A stretch of DNA of 64,000 bases from Ulva prolifera (Eukaryota > Chlorophyta > Ulvophyceae > Ulvales > Ulvaceae). The position numbers and the translations under genes are program-made. Position 1 is the stretch's first letter. Every line of letters begins with the position of its first letter. The notes under the pieces were generated by a model, which had not been told where the DNA came from, ran no database searches, and saw only the letters and a program-made list of their open reading frames with translations. The DNA is taken from contig CM041200.1 in NCBI GenBank assembly GCA_023078555.1, positions 2,426,001-2,490,000 on the forward strand. The letters run 5' to 3'. Below are positions 12,601-24,390 of this stretch, piece by piece.

Positions 12601-13674
12601 GATCGAATACGTGCCATACATACTTCGCCAATTGAAAAATATAACCCGTGTGTAAGCTTGCGCTGTGTGTCGTAGCGTCGCTTGCAAAGCTTATCTCCAC
12701 TCGTGCTCAAACGATGCATCCATCGCGATGGACAGGCCCAATCATGAGCCTGACGCCCGTCACGACAGTGCAATGCGTCAATCTGGCTTATTGTTCGGCG
12801 GCCTTGAAGTGATCAAGCTTAGTCAAAATCATGTTGCATCCTGCGCACCTTGACTCACTGCAATCCGGGCCAAAACGGGCTACAGCCGAAAGCGGGACTC
12901 GCTGTTGCGCCTGTCACTGTATACACCGTGGAAAAGTACCTGGCGCAGGTGCATCTCACCACCGTCCTGCAAGCCGTGCCAGTGAATCCTTCAATCCGCC
13001 CAATCGGGACTTATGCCAATTGCAACTGTCTCATGGACTCGTTATCGTGCGCTTCCCATGTCAGGCGCAACAGCTTCTCGAATGGTATCGAGCTCGCATG
13101 ACCTGTTGCCATTCCAGTCTCACCGATGCGGCAGCTGTGCTGTGATATGTAACGATGTCATGGCACACACTGGCGGTGAGCAAATGGTCTTGGTGAGCCA
13201 TGTGAGGGTGACCACTTCGTTGGGCTGCTATGGCAGCTGACACTTGCAGCTTCATGCAGAGACAAAATAAAAATTTGTACCATCATGTATGTCTCTGCAT
13301 GAAGTGTCTGGGGCCTGGACTTTGACGAGTACATGCATGATTGGAGATGCATTGCGACGACCATGGCAAGCGAAGCCTTCATTCCAGTACAAGAACACCT
13401 TTCAGAGTTGCCAGCATGATCTTTGCTGTACGGAAGTGTCGGTACCTTGTACAGCTCACGTGGTGGAGCCACAGCATCTGGGTGGGGAACGTGCATCTGA
13501 GTATCGGCCCGACTTCGTGATGCAATACGTATAGGGGCACACGGCCAGGCCTTCCAACATTGCAGGTGCATCGGGATCCTTGGGCAAGTGCTTGCAACAA
13601 AGTAGCAAGGCATCATGATGCCCAATGACTCGGGTCCCTTCCGAGCCTGAGGCTCCACCGACGGCCTGCCTCAC
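9697..13674. other. Gene-poor region
   Basis: About 4 kb with lower GC than the flanks and only short overlapping frames on both strands, none with recognisable motifs or phase-compatible exons. The 5' end and promoter of the receptor-like kinase gene probably lie in the first few hundred bases. A small hairpin at 13250-13304 is listed separately. Confidence 0.45.
13250..13304. repeat. 15-bp inverted repeat with 25-nt AT-rich loop
   Basis: CTTCATGCAGAGACA at 13250-13264 is followed by its exact reverse complement at 13290-13304. The 25-nt spacer is AT-rich (AAATAAAAATTTG). The structure would form a hairpin in RNA or DNA. Its role is unknown: a 3'-end signal, a small-RNA precursor or a short transposon remnant are all possible. 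Confidence 0.6.
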
Positions 13675-13675
13675 C

Positions 13676-13951
13676 CCAATGGGTCCAATGGGTTGAGGAC
13701 GGATTAAAAGCTACCCCCTCCGTTTCAAGAGGTCGTGGGTTCGATTCTGCGTGCGCTTTGGGGAATCGAAACGGCCGTACGTGACCACCTCGCTTAGCAC
13801 AGGAGGAGGCCCTGTGAGTTGCGTACGGTCGTCTGAGGGGGGTTTCCAGGTGGTTTACCCCTTCGGCATATGTGGTCCCGTTAATTCGGAGTTGTCAATG
13901 TCCAATAGGATACGGCTCAGTAAATTTAGATTTACTTTACTTTACTTTACC
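13676..13951 (+). mobile_element. Candidate tRNA-derived SINE
   Basis: A pol III B-box-like sequence, GGTTCGATTC, lies at 13738-13747. It sits in a T-arm-like context after CCTC...GAGG, which could be an anticodon stem. A fair A-box match (TGGGTCCAATGGG) lies about 50 nt upstream, near 13679. About 170 nt of body follow, and the unit ends in a simple repeat of TTTAC units (13930-13951). A tRNA-like head, unrelated body and short repeat tail is the classic SINE design. I could not identify a target-site duplication or a second copy in the window, so this is a structural inference. Confidence 0.5.
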
Positions 13952-14029
13952 CCCGCAGCCACCCCCCCCCCTGCTTGCTGTTGCCGACATCAGCATCGGG
14001 AAGGACCGTGTTCCAGCTGATTGATTCAC

Positions 14030-14397
14030 TCAGGCACCTCCCCCCCGCCTCATGCATGCAAGTGCAAACTCCGCGCAGTCCCAGCCCACGAGGTTGCCCC
14101 CGCCGTCCGGCATGCGGCCGCCTCCCTGACAGTACTGCAGGAGCCGGGCAGTGGGGGCGACGGCAGGCCTCGTGCACATCTTGCGCTTGCTGCGCACCGG
14201 AGCCCCGCCCGGCCCGCGTGGCACCGACGTCCGCGGTGCGCACCGCCGGCGCCGCTTGCAGCTTCAAGGATCGGCTCGATGGTGCTAGCGCGCGCGATGC
14301 CGCGGCGCATGTCCCGCGGCTGGCCCGGGCCGCCGCGGCGCGCGGCGAGCGCCTTGACCAGCAGCGCCGTGGCGCTGCTGGTTGCGTGGCGCTGAGT
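14030..14397 (-). CDS. Hypothetical gene, last two exons
   Basis: Two minus-strand exons join in phase: 14225-14397 (acceptor cCAG, donor CG|GTGCCA) and 14030-14189 (acceptor gCAG, stop TGA). Together they encode about 110 residues: SATALLVKALAARRGG..., RRGIARASTIEPILEAAS, then RLLQYCQGGGRMPDGGGN and LVGWDCAEFAL before the stop. Codon use is GC-rich at third positions, like the neighbouring real genes. Upstream exons are likely between 14.46 and 15.2 kb, where a long open minus frame contains FVGFPIRATLDPVSKESRW, but I could not join them in phase. No family recognised. Confidence 0.45.
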
Positions 14398-15510
14398 CTG
14401 GGTATGCGTGATCGCAAGGGCCATGCATATGGGTATGTCCGGTCTGGGACGTGAGGGCTCACTGGGGCCACAGTGCCGCAGCATCCTCGGTGCCGCGCCC
14501 TCTGCCACACTGTGCACAGCTCACACCGGCACACCGGCCGGCGTCCATGCCCTTCGGACTGTCGAGGGTCGCTGTGCTGGGAGACGTTTCAGAGACACAA
14601 AGTGCTGGCAGACTCGTGATGAAGCCACTCACAGCTCTCTGCGCGGCTGGCCGCGGCTGCGTGACCAAGTCTGGGATGTCCGGCCGGATTTCACCTCGTG
14701 CTCCTCTCATCAGGCGGTCTACGAAACCTCCCCACCGCGATTCCTTGCTCACAGGGTCCAGTGTAGCTCTGATCGGAAATCCCACAAACGTGGATGTTGA
14801 TGGTGAAGCCGGCAGAGCAGGAGCTGCCTGCGGCTGCAGAGGTCGCTGGTGGACACTGGCATGCTCGGCGGTCGCCCCCGCAGCGCTACCACGTGAAAGG
14901 ATCAGACCAGCACACGGTAGTGCATCTGCCGGACAATGACAGATGTCGCGCTTGCTGGACTGCACGTACGGCGGCGCCCCGAGGCGTGTGGGGCTTCCCG
15001 CGGGGGGGCTGTCAGAAGTGTGTGAACGCCACAGCACGCAGCCGGGACACTGCCATCTGCGGCCGCCGCAGCGGCTGCTTCGCTGCATTAGGCTTGGCGC
15101 AACAGGTGTGCAGTCTCGCGGGGCGCACCCCGCACCCGCACGGGCACCGCAATCCGCGTCCGGGGGGGCGGACAGACTCACGACATAACCAATCGACACA
15201 CACCTAGCCGCGAATGGCATCCTGCGCAGGACGGCAAAGGGAGTGTCAGAGTGATCATCATGGAAGTAGAGGCTGACGAGGACAGCAGCCTTGGCGAGCC
15301 GATGGATGCGGCCGTGCGCGTAGGACTCTTCGAGCAGTCAACACAGCACTCGCGAGCCCTATTGCAGCCTGACCACGCGCGAACGCCGCAATCGGGCGGA
15401 CACAGGCTCGCCGCACCTGGGCCCGTGCGGGGCCAGCACGCCGCCGGTCCACGGGCGCTCGAAGCATGCAGAATCGCGGCACGGCAGACACGCCAGGGTG
15501 GGGCTCGTCA
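14398..15510. other. Probable upstream part of the 14.0-14.4 kb gene
   Basis: A minus-strand frame is open from 15220 to 14459. Its second half (about 14460-14820) has plausible protein composition. The first half is Cys/Arg/Pro-rich and looks like GC-driven open frame. I could not fix exon limits. Confidence 0.25.
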
Positions 15511-15619
15511 GTACCTGTGGCAATCCAGTGATATGACCGCTATACCACTGGACCCTTGCACGTCGCGACGTGCAAGGGTCCAGTGGTATAGCGGCCATAT
15601 CACTGGATTGCCACAGTAC
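15511..15619. repeat. 109-bp near-perfect palindrome without a loop
   Basis: The arms 15511-15565 and 15566-15619 are reverse complements and meet at CGTCG|CGACG with no spacer. There is one mismatch (A15536 against C15595) and one single-base gap near the outer end. Each arm contains CCACTGGACCCTTGCA or its complement. The palindrome would extrude as a cruciform or fold as a 54-bp RNA hairpin. Such a palindrome is unstable in cloning and usually recent. Candidate explanations are a foldback or MITE-type element, or an inverted duplication formed during repair or replication. Confidence 0.9.
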
Positions 15620-16455
15620 CACCGCCTGAGGGAGCGCGCTGAGCTGCCAAGGCCGCGCACAACACGCACGACGGAAGCAGAGAAGAGCTGAGCACAGGCA
15701 CTGCTCCTGTGGGGTCGCGAGCGGGCAATGCGTCAGCTGGTGATCCATGTGCCATATACATGCATTCAGCCACCAGCGATCAATCGATCGGCGGTGGGGT
15801 CACCAGAGGGGCCGTGTCGGCAGTGCAACTCTGCAGGGCTCAGGGGCCGCAGTCAACGGGCAGCATAGCCATCCCTGCTGCGCAGTGGTGGCAGAAACCG
15901 TCCCCGGGGCAAGAGCTAGCAGCCTGCGGGCATGTGCATGCAGCTGCGGTGGGCCACAACCGGGGACACCTAGGCAGCTGCCTGCAGCATTCGGCCATGA
16001 TCACATGTGCATGCTGCAGCGCCGCCATGCGGCCCACGGTGTCACGGCTGGTCACCTGTGCAGGCTGAGTGGATGGCTACAAGAGAGTGGACTGACCACA
16101 CAGCGATGATGAACTGGTGAATGCACGCTCTGTTCCCCTGGTAGACACAAACCTGCAACAACGCCAAGCACTGTGTACAAGGGGACTCCGTTGTCCCACG
16201 CCTGCACAAGCCGCCTCGGGTGCGGGGAGGATACCTTGCTACAGCTACAGCGAACGTCCCTCCTGCGCCGACGTTGGTGCACTGGATTTGAGGAACGTTT
16301 GTACCTGCAGTGTTGATTGGCGTTCAACGCCCAAAGTGTGCGGCTAGTTGGAACTTGAGAGCGCAAGCGCTATCCAAAGTATGCTTATGGTACACTGATG
16401 TCGCGTGCAATGTGAAGAAGTGCTGCCATAGCCCGTCTCTTACGTGGGGCGCACG
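15620..16455. other. Intergenic, upstream of RIC1
   Basis: No supported exon. The RIC1 start codon follows at 16456, so the promoter and leader probably lie here. Open frames are short and overlap each other in all frames. Confidence 0.4.
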
Positions 16456-19400
16456 ATGCGAGTTGGCTATGGCTGGCCCAAGGCACGATCATGCCCCCTG
16501 CCAGATCTGACATCACCTGCGACATGCATAACGAGCTGATGTGTTGCGCCGTGTTAGAGCACATCCAATGATGATATGTACAGGTGATCAGCACCGTGCC
16601 TGATGAATCGGAGTCAGAAGCGTCAAGCCGCTTGGGAGAGATCGTGGGAGTCTCTTCCGTGCGAGACTACATCGTCGTTGCATTTGAAATTGAGCTACAG
16701 CTGTGGAGTGCGAAAAAGGTGCGCATGGAGTTCCTGAGCCGTTCGCACTCGCTTTGCTGCTAGTGGCAACATGTATGTTCCCGCTCCGACCGCGCTCTCT
16801 GCCTGAAAGCACTCAGTACGCTGCTGAAATTTCAGACGATGGTGTGCATGTCCTGGCTTCCCAGCCTACATCTCGTGCGGCTCCACATTTGACCTGCTGC
16901 CCTGCAGCATCGCCTGCGCCTGGCAAGCTTCACACATGCGGCTGAAGCTCTGGATCTAGAGGGCCACAATGCTAGACTTGCCACGTCTCCATCGACTCAG
17001 CGGATCGCAGTGTGCACAACGAAGAAGTGCATCCATCTGTACCGCCCTCAGCCGACCTCCAAGACAGCATGCCTGCCACCATCCCTCCAGCACCTCACCC
17101 CATCCATCATGCCTGCCGACCTCGTCCTCACCCACTCTATCGACGTCTCCCCGCATGGCATCCCTCGTGCCATCGCTGCAGGTGCGAGTCCATGCATGCG
17201 CCCACCAGTCCTGCAACCTGCTCACCTCTCTCGACCACCAAGAGGTCTGCTCTTACTGCAACAGCCACAGCTGAGGTGCAGACACACATGGAATCACAGT
17301 AGCCCTCCAGGAGGGCACCGCCCTGCAGCTGACATGGACAGGGCACGTCCGCAGCGCTCCGCAGCTCTGCCCGCCACCCTCCCACGCCACCAGCACCAGC
17401 TCCAACGCTGCGCTGGCCGACACCGCAGCCTCGCACATCACATGCATCGTGGCCGACCCCGACTCCCTCGACGCCGCACTCGTCTACTCCGACGGCTCCG
17501 CAGCGCACTGCATCTGCGACGTCAGCGCGCCGGCGCCACTCATGCATGCCGTGCATGCACGCTGGCTTCTGGGGCCGGGCGGGGGCGCCCTGTGCGGCGC
17601 CATCGGCGCGCGCGCGCAGTCGATTGCGCTCGGCTGTGACGACGGCATCACCCGCATCTGGGCCGTGGCCGGCTCCGGCAGCGACGCGGAACCGCGGGAG
17701 CTGTCGCTGGCCGACTGGGGGCACGGCGTCGAGTCCACGGGAGCTGTGGCGTGCGTTGTGTGGACGCCCGACAGCGAGGTGCGCACCGATGGTCCATTGA
17801 TTTGACTATTTCCTTGAGTACATGCACAAAACTACCCCACCTGGTTGGCCCTTGAATATCCGCACCATACGCCACATGCATGCGACCGCCGGCACCCCTG
17901 TGCGTGTGCACGGCAGCAGCAGCGTGACTCGCCGCCGGGTGCCTGCAGGCGCTCGCAGTCGGCTACGAGCGGCAGGGGTTTGCCGTGTGGACGGCGTCAG
18001 GGTGCCGCGTGATGTCGTCGCTGCGGCACGTGCCGCAGAGCGCGCTCCACCCGGACGCGTTTTCCGCGTTTGGCCGCGGCGGAGTCGCAGCGATCGCGTG
18101 GGACGCGAGCGCGCTGCGGCTCGTCGCCTGCGAGCACGGCCAGCCGGGGCAGCTGCTGGAGATGCAGTTCGTGCGGCCGGCGGGGGTGCTGTCGCACCTC
18201 GCGCTGCCGGGGGAGCGCCGCGGCCCGGAGGTCCACGGCGGCGGCTGTGGCGACGAGGTGCACGTGCTGCAGGCGGACGACCGGCTGCTATTTGTCACCG
18301 AGACGCTGCAGTGCGCCGCTGCCGCCCCCGCCTGGCCGCCTGTCCGCCGCTGCCGTGCCTGCGCGCGCGTGCCGTGTGCTACGTCTGTGCTGTGCAGCGT
18401 GGTGGCACACAGCTGCCGAACGGCTATTTGATCGAGCATCTGGGCGGCTGTGCTACGGCGCTGGCCAGCTGCTCCCGTCCGGTTGATGTGTCTTTGGCGT
18501 TGTGCGGCTGTCCGCCGCAGCCTCCGCAAGCTGCCTCCATGCCGACAGCATGCATGTGCGCAGGCGGCCGCACGCTGCGGCGGTGTCGGGCCGAGGCGGC
18601 CTCTCGGTGGACCACGCGCTGCTGCCGCACTCCTACGCGGCGGCGTGCTGGCCGGTGCGCATGGTCAGCGTGGCTGCCGGCGCGCTCGACATCGCCGTCG
18701 CCGGCAGCCGCGGCTTCCTGCTGCACGACCGCCGTACCGGCCGCTGGCGCATGTTTGGCGACGTCCGGCAGGAGCGCGCCTTCACCGCGCTGCGCCTCGC
18801 GTGGCTGTCCGGGGCCGTCGTGGCGTGCCAGCAGGCCGCGCCACCGGAGGCCCGCGGCGACGGCGACGGCGGCACCCCGGCGGCTGCCGTGGGTGACACG
18901 TGCAAGGTCGTGGTGTACTCGCGCTTCTTCCTTGACGCCTCGACCGTCCTCGCCGAGATGCCGCTGCTGCAGGTGCGCTTGTGCCGTGTCCCCTCACCCT
19001 TCCTGCTGCGGCCCCGCGCGCCGGGTTCCAGCACTGTTGATTGCAGGAATCGGTCACACGATTCAGACATCTGCCAGGACGTCACACAGCTAGTGCTTCA
19101 GGCCTGGGTTGTGGCTCGGAAGTGCGTGCCCGATCGGGTGGGTCAGCGGGCGCCGTGGGTGCAGGTGCCGACGGCGATGGACACGCTGCAAGGCCACCTC
19201 CTGCTGGCCTTCCCCCCCCTGCAGCTGCTGCAGGTGCGCGTGGAGGTGCATGGCCGCATCCGGCCGTCGCACACGCCGGCCGCGACGCTCACGCCCATCC
19301 GCGAGCTCAACCTGCTCTCCCTGCCCCGCCCCATCATCGCGACCGCCCTCATCGCGAACCGCTTCTTCCCCGCGGGCTCCTTCGCCAACCTCCTCGACGC

Positions 19401-22400
19401 CACCGCGCCGGAGCGCACGATGTCGCTGCACCGCAGCAGCACGCGCCTCAGTGGCGACCCCATGAGCCCGCGCGACACGCACAGCACGGCCTTGCCCGGC
19501 CGGGACAGCATGGAGCACGGCAGCAGTGGCCGGCCGCCGCCGGACGGGGACGCCGGCCAGCGCGGGAGCCTGGACGTGCTGGCGGACGAGTGGAGGCCGG
19601 CGGCGCCGACGCACTGCCTCCTGCTGCGCTGCGGCGGCCTGCTGACGCTCGTCGACCTCGACTCCGGCATCGAGACTCACCTGTTTGAGGTGCGCTGCCC
19701 GCACGTCCCGCGGAGCACTCATCGCGCTGACTCGTCGCTTGAGGCCACTTTTGTGTGGCCAGCTTTTTGCGCTGTGACTAAAGTGCGCCCCAAGGCGACG
19801 GCATGTCAGTCGCGACGGGGATGTTAGTGCTATCGGGGGTGGGAGTGCATCGATACGAGTATCATGCATAGGGCAATCAGCGCAGGGCGAGTGCGGTGCA
19901 GGAGGTTGAGAGCGTGTGGCTGTGCCCGTGGCTGTCAGAGGGGCCCTTCCGGAGCACAAGCGCGCTGTGGGGCACGTCTGGCGCGTTCAACAGCAGCCAG
20001 GAGGCGCCGCCGAGCTCCCCCACACACCTGCCGCCGGCCGATGCGGCGATGCTGGCGCGCTCTGGGACGCTGTCGCCACGCACAACGTGCCGCGCCTCGA
20101 CTCTTCGCCGTGGCGGCGCTGGCACGCGGATAGAGATGCCGTGGTGGGTGTACAGCTCGCGGGGGATGCACCTGCTGTTCCCTTCGACGCTGGCGCGGCT
20201 GCCGGCAGGTGGCTCTGCGCTCGCGGCGCGCGCGGCCGCCGCCGGCGCCCCTCACATGCACCTTGACCAGGAGCTGCAGTTTGACCGGGAGGTGTTCCCG
20301 ATCGGGGTGTCGCTGGCGGATGCAGCCATCATCGGCATGTCTCAGAGGCTGCACCGCGCGCCGTACGCCGCGCCGCGGCCGGCACCCCGCACGCTCAAGG
20401 TCCGTCCATACACGGCAGCACCCCATGCCCTCTGGCCCGCCCCTGCTGTGCACCCCTGGCAGACTAGGTGTTATAGACTGCCACATCGGCTCGCATGCTT
20501 GGGCACGTGCAGTAGCGGCGTGTCCCCATTACGGCGCCGACAGGAACGGTTGTTTGCAGTCCAGGGAGCGACACGGACGGCCGCAAAGGCGGCCTCGTCT
20601 CCGTCTTGTCGCTGTCGATGTCCTCTGTTGTGAGTATGGCGTACGTGGGGTGACATGGCATGAGGTAGAGCTGGTCATGAGCCTGTGGTGACCACCGGAG
20701 GCCGCGATGCAGGCGCCGTGTTGGGGAACCAATGGCCACAACTGACAACGCGCTGTGCTGTGCTGTGCAGGCCATCGAGCACGCAGACGGTCGCCCAGGG
20801 GCGCGGCCGGAGCAGCCGCACACGTTCTGCCTCGTGCCGGTGCCGCAGAGCCAGCCCGTGCTGCCGTGCCTGCTGCGGCGGCAGCTGCAGCACGCGCACT
20901 TCCGCAGCGCGCGCCGCCTCGCGCGCCTCCACCAGCACGGCCCCCACTTCTCCCGCTCCCTCGAGTGGCTGCTCTTCACCTCCCTCGATTTCGACTACTC
21001 CGAGGGCGACGTCGAGAGTGTGGCCTCTGGTGCGCACCCCGCCGCCGCCTCGGCGCGCCGCCTGTCCACCATCTCGGCGATCTTCCGGCCTCGGTGATGT
21101 ACATGCAGCTGCGCATGCCATCTGCAGACAGAGCACATTGCACAGCGCTGCCGTGATTGTGTCATGGGTGTGCAGGCGCGGTGGACGATGAGGAGGACGG
21201 CGGCAGCCCCGCGGTGCGGCCCGCGCTGCTGCGCGCCGCGTTCGACCTCATCCGATGCTTCCCGCAGTGGCGCGACGTGGTCGTGAACGTCAGCCGCAAG
21301 ACCGACGCTGTGATGTGGCCGCTGCTCTTTGCCGTCGTCGGCAAGCCCAGCACACTGCTGCAACAGCTGCTCCGCTCCGGGCAGGTGTGGCCGCTCAGCC
21401 ACTGCCCAGCGGCGGCTTGGCGCTGGCCCTGCCAGCTCGCTTGACCACTCTGATCGTCCAGGACTCACGGACTGTGCATGCATCCGGCGATACAGCAGTG
21501 GCGATGTCTGGCGGCAGCCTGGATTCCAGTTCACCGTCTGCTTCTGATTTGCTTTTGCCCACTCCGCGCATGCCAACAACCAATGGAAGTTGCCGCACTT
21601 CCAGGCGCTCCAGTGTGTTGCCGGACTTCCGAGCGCTTGTAACACCAGCTTTCCGCAGGTACATACGGCGTCATGCTTGCTGGTGGTGGTCGACTCGGTG
21701 GAGGGGCCGGACGCGGCGCATGCGCTGGCGCTCGCGCTGGTCGAGGCGGCCATGCAGCTGTTCCTTGCGGACCTGGCTGCCGAGCTGCTGCGCTTCCTCG
21801 ACCCCGGAGGAGACACCTTCCTGGACCCCCCCGGCGCCCCCCCAGGTGCCCCTTCCCCCCCTCACCAGTGCCTGTCGCTGGTTGCAGCTCCCGCCATGGG
21901 ACTGTGACGCAGCGCGTGCAGGTTTGTTGTGCAGCAGCCGCAGTCACCCCGGGATATGCACCCCGCCTGTCTCGCTGCAACATCTGTGTGCAAGATGGAC
22001 TGGGCGGGAAGATGCACGCCTCAGTATCACCTGCCGCCATGCAGGGGCAGCGCGCGACCCAGCGTGGCAGCACGGCGCTGGCTCCCGGACCTCCGAGGGC
22101 CCCGTCGGTAACACCCCTGACACAGCGCGACCTGCGGCGGCCACCGGAGCAGCGGCGGCCTCCGCCCCGGACCAGCAGCTGCTGGCGGAGCGGTCACGGC
22201 TGCTTCAGAGCGAGGCCAGCGCGGCGGACACCGGGGCCCCGGTCACACCCCCCACCCTCGGCACCCCTCCTGCGGTCGGGCAGCGCAGCTGGATGTCGTT
22301 CTTCTTTGGCGAGCCCGTAGCACAGCGTGGCAGCAGCGAAGGCGTCGCGCCGGCAGTGAACGGTAGCAGGGAACATGCACAACACAAGCCTCATGGCGGG

Positions 22401-23289
22401 GCCGATGCGTCGCCGGTGCAGCCGCCGGGAGGGCCGGCAGCGGGCCTCTCGTCTGAGGCGCATGAGGTATGCACTCTTAGCAGGGGATTTAGATATGGGC
22501 CTTGCGTGCCGCAGCAGTTGGCCTCGACCTGGAGGACGCAGCTGTTGCCGGGCATGGAAGGAAGTCAGGCGCGGCCAGCCCCACGGGAGCTGCCGGATGT
22601 CCCTGTGCATTGATCTGAATCTCTGCCTGGGTGTGTGCCAGGCACACCAGATGCAGGCACTCGCAGAGGCTGACTAGCATGCATGCGCTGGGTCCAGGGC
22701 TGTGCCCATCACTCTGTCGTTGCGGTTTGCACACCCCCGTGGACACAGGTGTGTGGGCATACAGGCTGGAGATGTCGGGGAGCCCGGCAACGAAGGGGGT
22801 GGTGGTGAAGACGGCAGGCCCTCTGACGGCAGGCCCTCTGACGGTAGCGCGGCAGTGGCGACGGCGGCGCGGCGGCTGATAGCAGAGTATGCATGGACGT
22901 GGCTCGCCGGTGGACACCTGCTGCGGCTGGCAGACCTGCAGCGCGCAATGGCTCTTGTGCCCTGTTCCCTCGCGGCGCTCATGCAAACATTCCCGGCCGG
23001 GGAGCCGGCAGGTTTTTCCGCAGATGACGTGATTGCGGCGATCAGGGCGGTGCGGCTGGAGGTGCCGGTGGACGAACAGCCGGGGCTCCTCTCGACCGCG
23101 CATGACCTGTTGCTGCTGTTTCACTACATCTTTGCGCCGCCGTGGCGCCTGGCGATGGCGGTGTGCCTCGACCAGCAAACACACCTGCAGCAGATGCGGC
23201 AGCGTGCGCCCAAGGTGTGGTCGGAGGTCCGGGCACACATCGCAGCAGACGAGTCGTTGCGGGACCTGGCAGCAGTGATGCAGACTTGA
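16456..23289 (+). CDS. RIC1: RIC1-type Rab6 GEF subunit (WD40/beta-propeller protein)
   Basis: Thirteen exons join in phase: 16456-16482, 16584-16718, 16908-17181, 17300-17778, 17949-18310, 18564-18972, 19165-19689, 19902-20399, 20771-21029, 21176-21384, 21659-21845, 22045-22466, 22765-23289 (about 1436 aa, within the family range). The start MRVGYGWPK fits the plant-type RIC1 beginning. Propeller segments include VACVVWTPDSE, LAVGYERQGFAVWTASGCR and RWRMFGDV. The conserved helical half contains PHFSRSLEWLLFTSLDFDYS, FPQWRDVVVNVSRKTD and CLLVVVDSVEGPDAAHALAL. With RGP1, RIC1 activates Rab6/Ypt6 at the Golgi for retrograde traffic. Intron 1 needs a GC donor (AAG|GCACGA). A loop in exon 12 is disordered, and exon 13 carries a small DGRPS tandem repeat. 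Confidence 0.88.
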
Positions 23290-24390
23290 GGGCTCCGCAG
23301 GTGGCCGAGGCGTCCCGTGTTCAAATAAGCACATGTGGCTGTGCATGACATGGAGCATAGGAACAATTGGTGCCTGTGACTCGTCCAAAAATCCACCGTT
23401 GTGAGGATTAACATCCTGCCATGTGGAGGAGTGTAGACCGTACAGCTGGCCCTGCAATGTAATTAGCAGGGCTGCTGATTGTAGTGCACTGAACCCGGAC
23501 TGACGCTGATTTACAACGCGCAACTGCACTGCCAATTATCTGTAATCGTGGTGATTCAATTCAACAACAGCCACGTTATAGCGATCGGGTTTCTCGGCAT
23601 CAAGTCACCACTCGTTGACAATTTGCTCGAGTAATGTAAATGCTGTTTGGCGCCATCAGCAGCTCTGGTGTACAGATGCCATTGATAACGGCCATCAATG
23701 CTTGCAATTCACTGCCTCGCTCGGTGAGACGGTACATTTCATGTGCGCGTATGCTACAGCTGCTCCAGCGTGAGCGCTGGGCACACTGGCAGTCTGTCAC
23801 TAGCCGTTGTGTATGCGAACCTTCCAGCAGTCCAGTGCTAGGCTGTCTATAGCCCCACGGGCATATATGATTTGGACATGATCATGTCTCCTGAGAGGGT
23901 GACAGCAGAGGCAGCCTGAGATACCTATCGCACTCTTGATCAACCTGACGCTTGCAAGTCACACATGCTTCACCAGCTGCAGCGTACAAATCCATCAAGC
24001 ATAGTTGGATTGATTGCACGTGGCCACGTGCCTTCAACACGCATGAGCCATTCCACTAGCACAGATGTGTGTTGCAGTTCGGCAGTCAACATGCCCTTTG
24101 TGCTACTGAGTGACAAGGCTGAAACACTACGTCAACAAGAAAATCTGGTGACATCTGCAGACTGCACACCAACAGAGCGAAGCCGACGCGAATGATCGCA
24201 GGGCCGCATTAGAAGAATGTTTACATCTCCTGGAATTCCATCCCCACATGGTCACCATACCACGGTTACACACACGCCAGCGATATGCACGCACACGACA
24301 CACACTAACACACTCGAAAGGTCACATCTCAACTCGACTCAGCACAGGCAAACCGACGGCCGCTCACGGCAGCCACCACTGCTTGCAGAT
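23290..24390. other. Convergent intergenic region
   Basis: Lies between the stop codons of RIC1 (+) and eEF3 (-). AT content rises here. No supported gene; it should hold both 3' UTRs. A CA/ACAC-rich stretch occurs near 24250-24320. Confidence 0.45.

Noticed and set aside
20740-20771. TGTGCTGTGCTGTGC microsatellite
   Set aside because: It is the pyrimidine-poor but repeat-like 3' end of a RIC1 intron leading to a gCAG acceptor; nothing suggests another role.
22801-22850. Short tandem repeat GACGGCAGGCCCTCT as a possible mobile-element footprint
   Set aside because: It is an in-frame duplication (DGRPS twice) in a disordered part of RIC1 exon 13, simplest as replication slippage.
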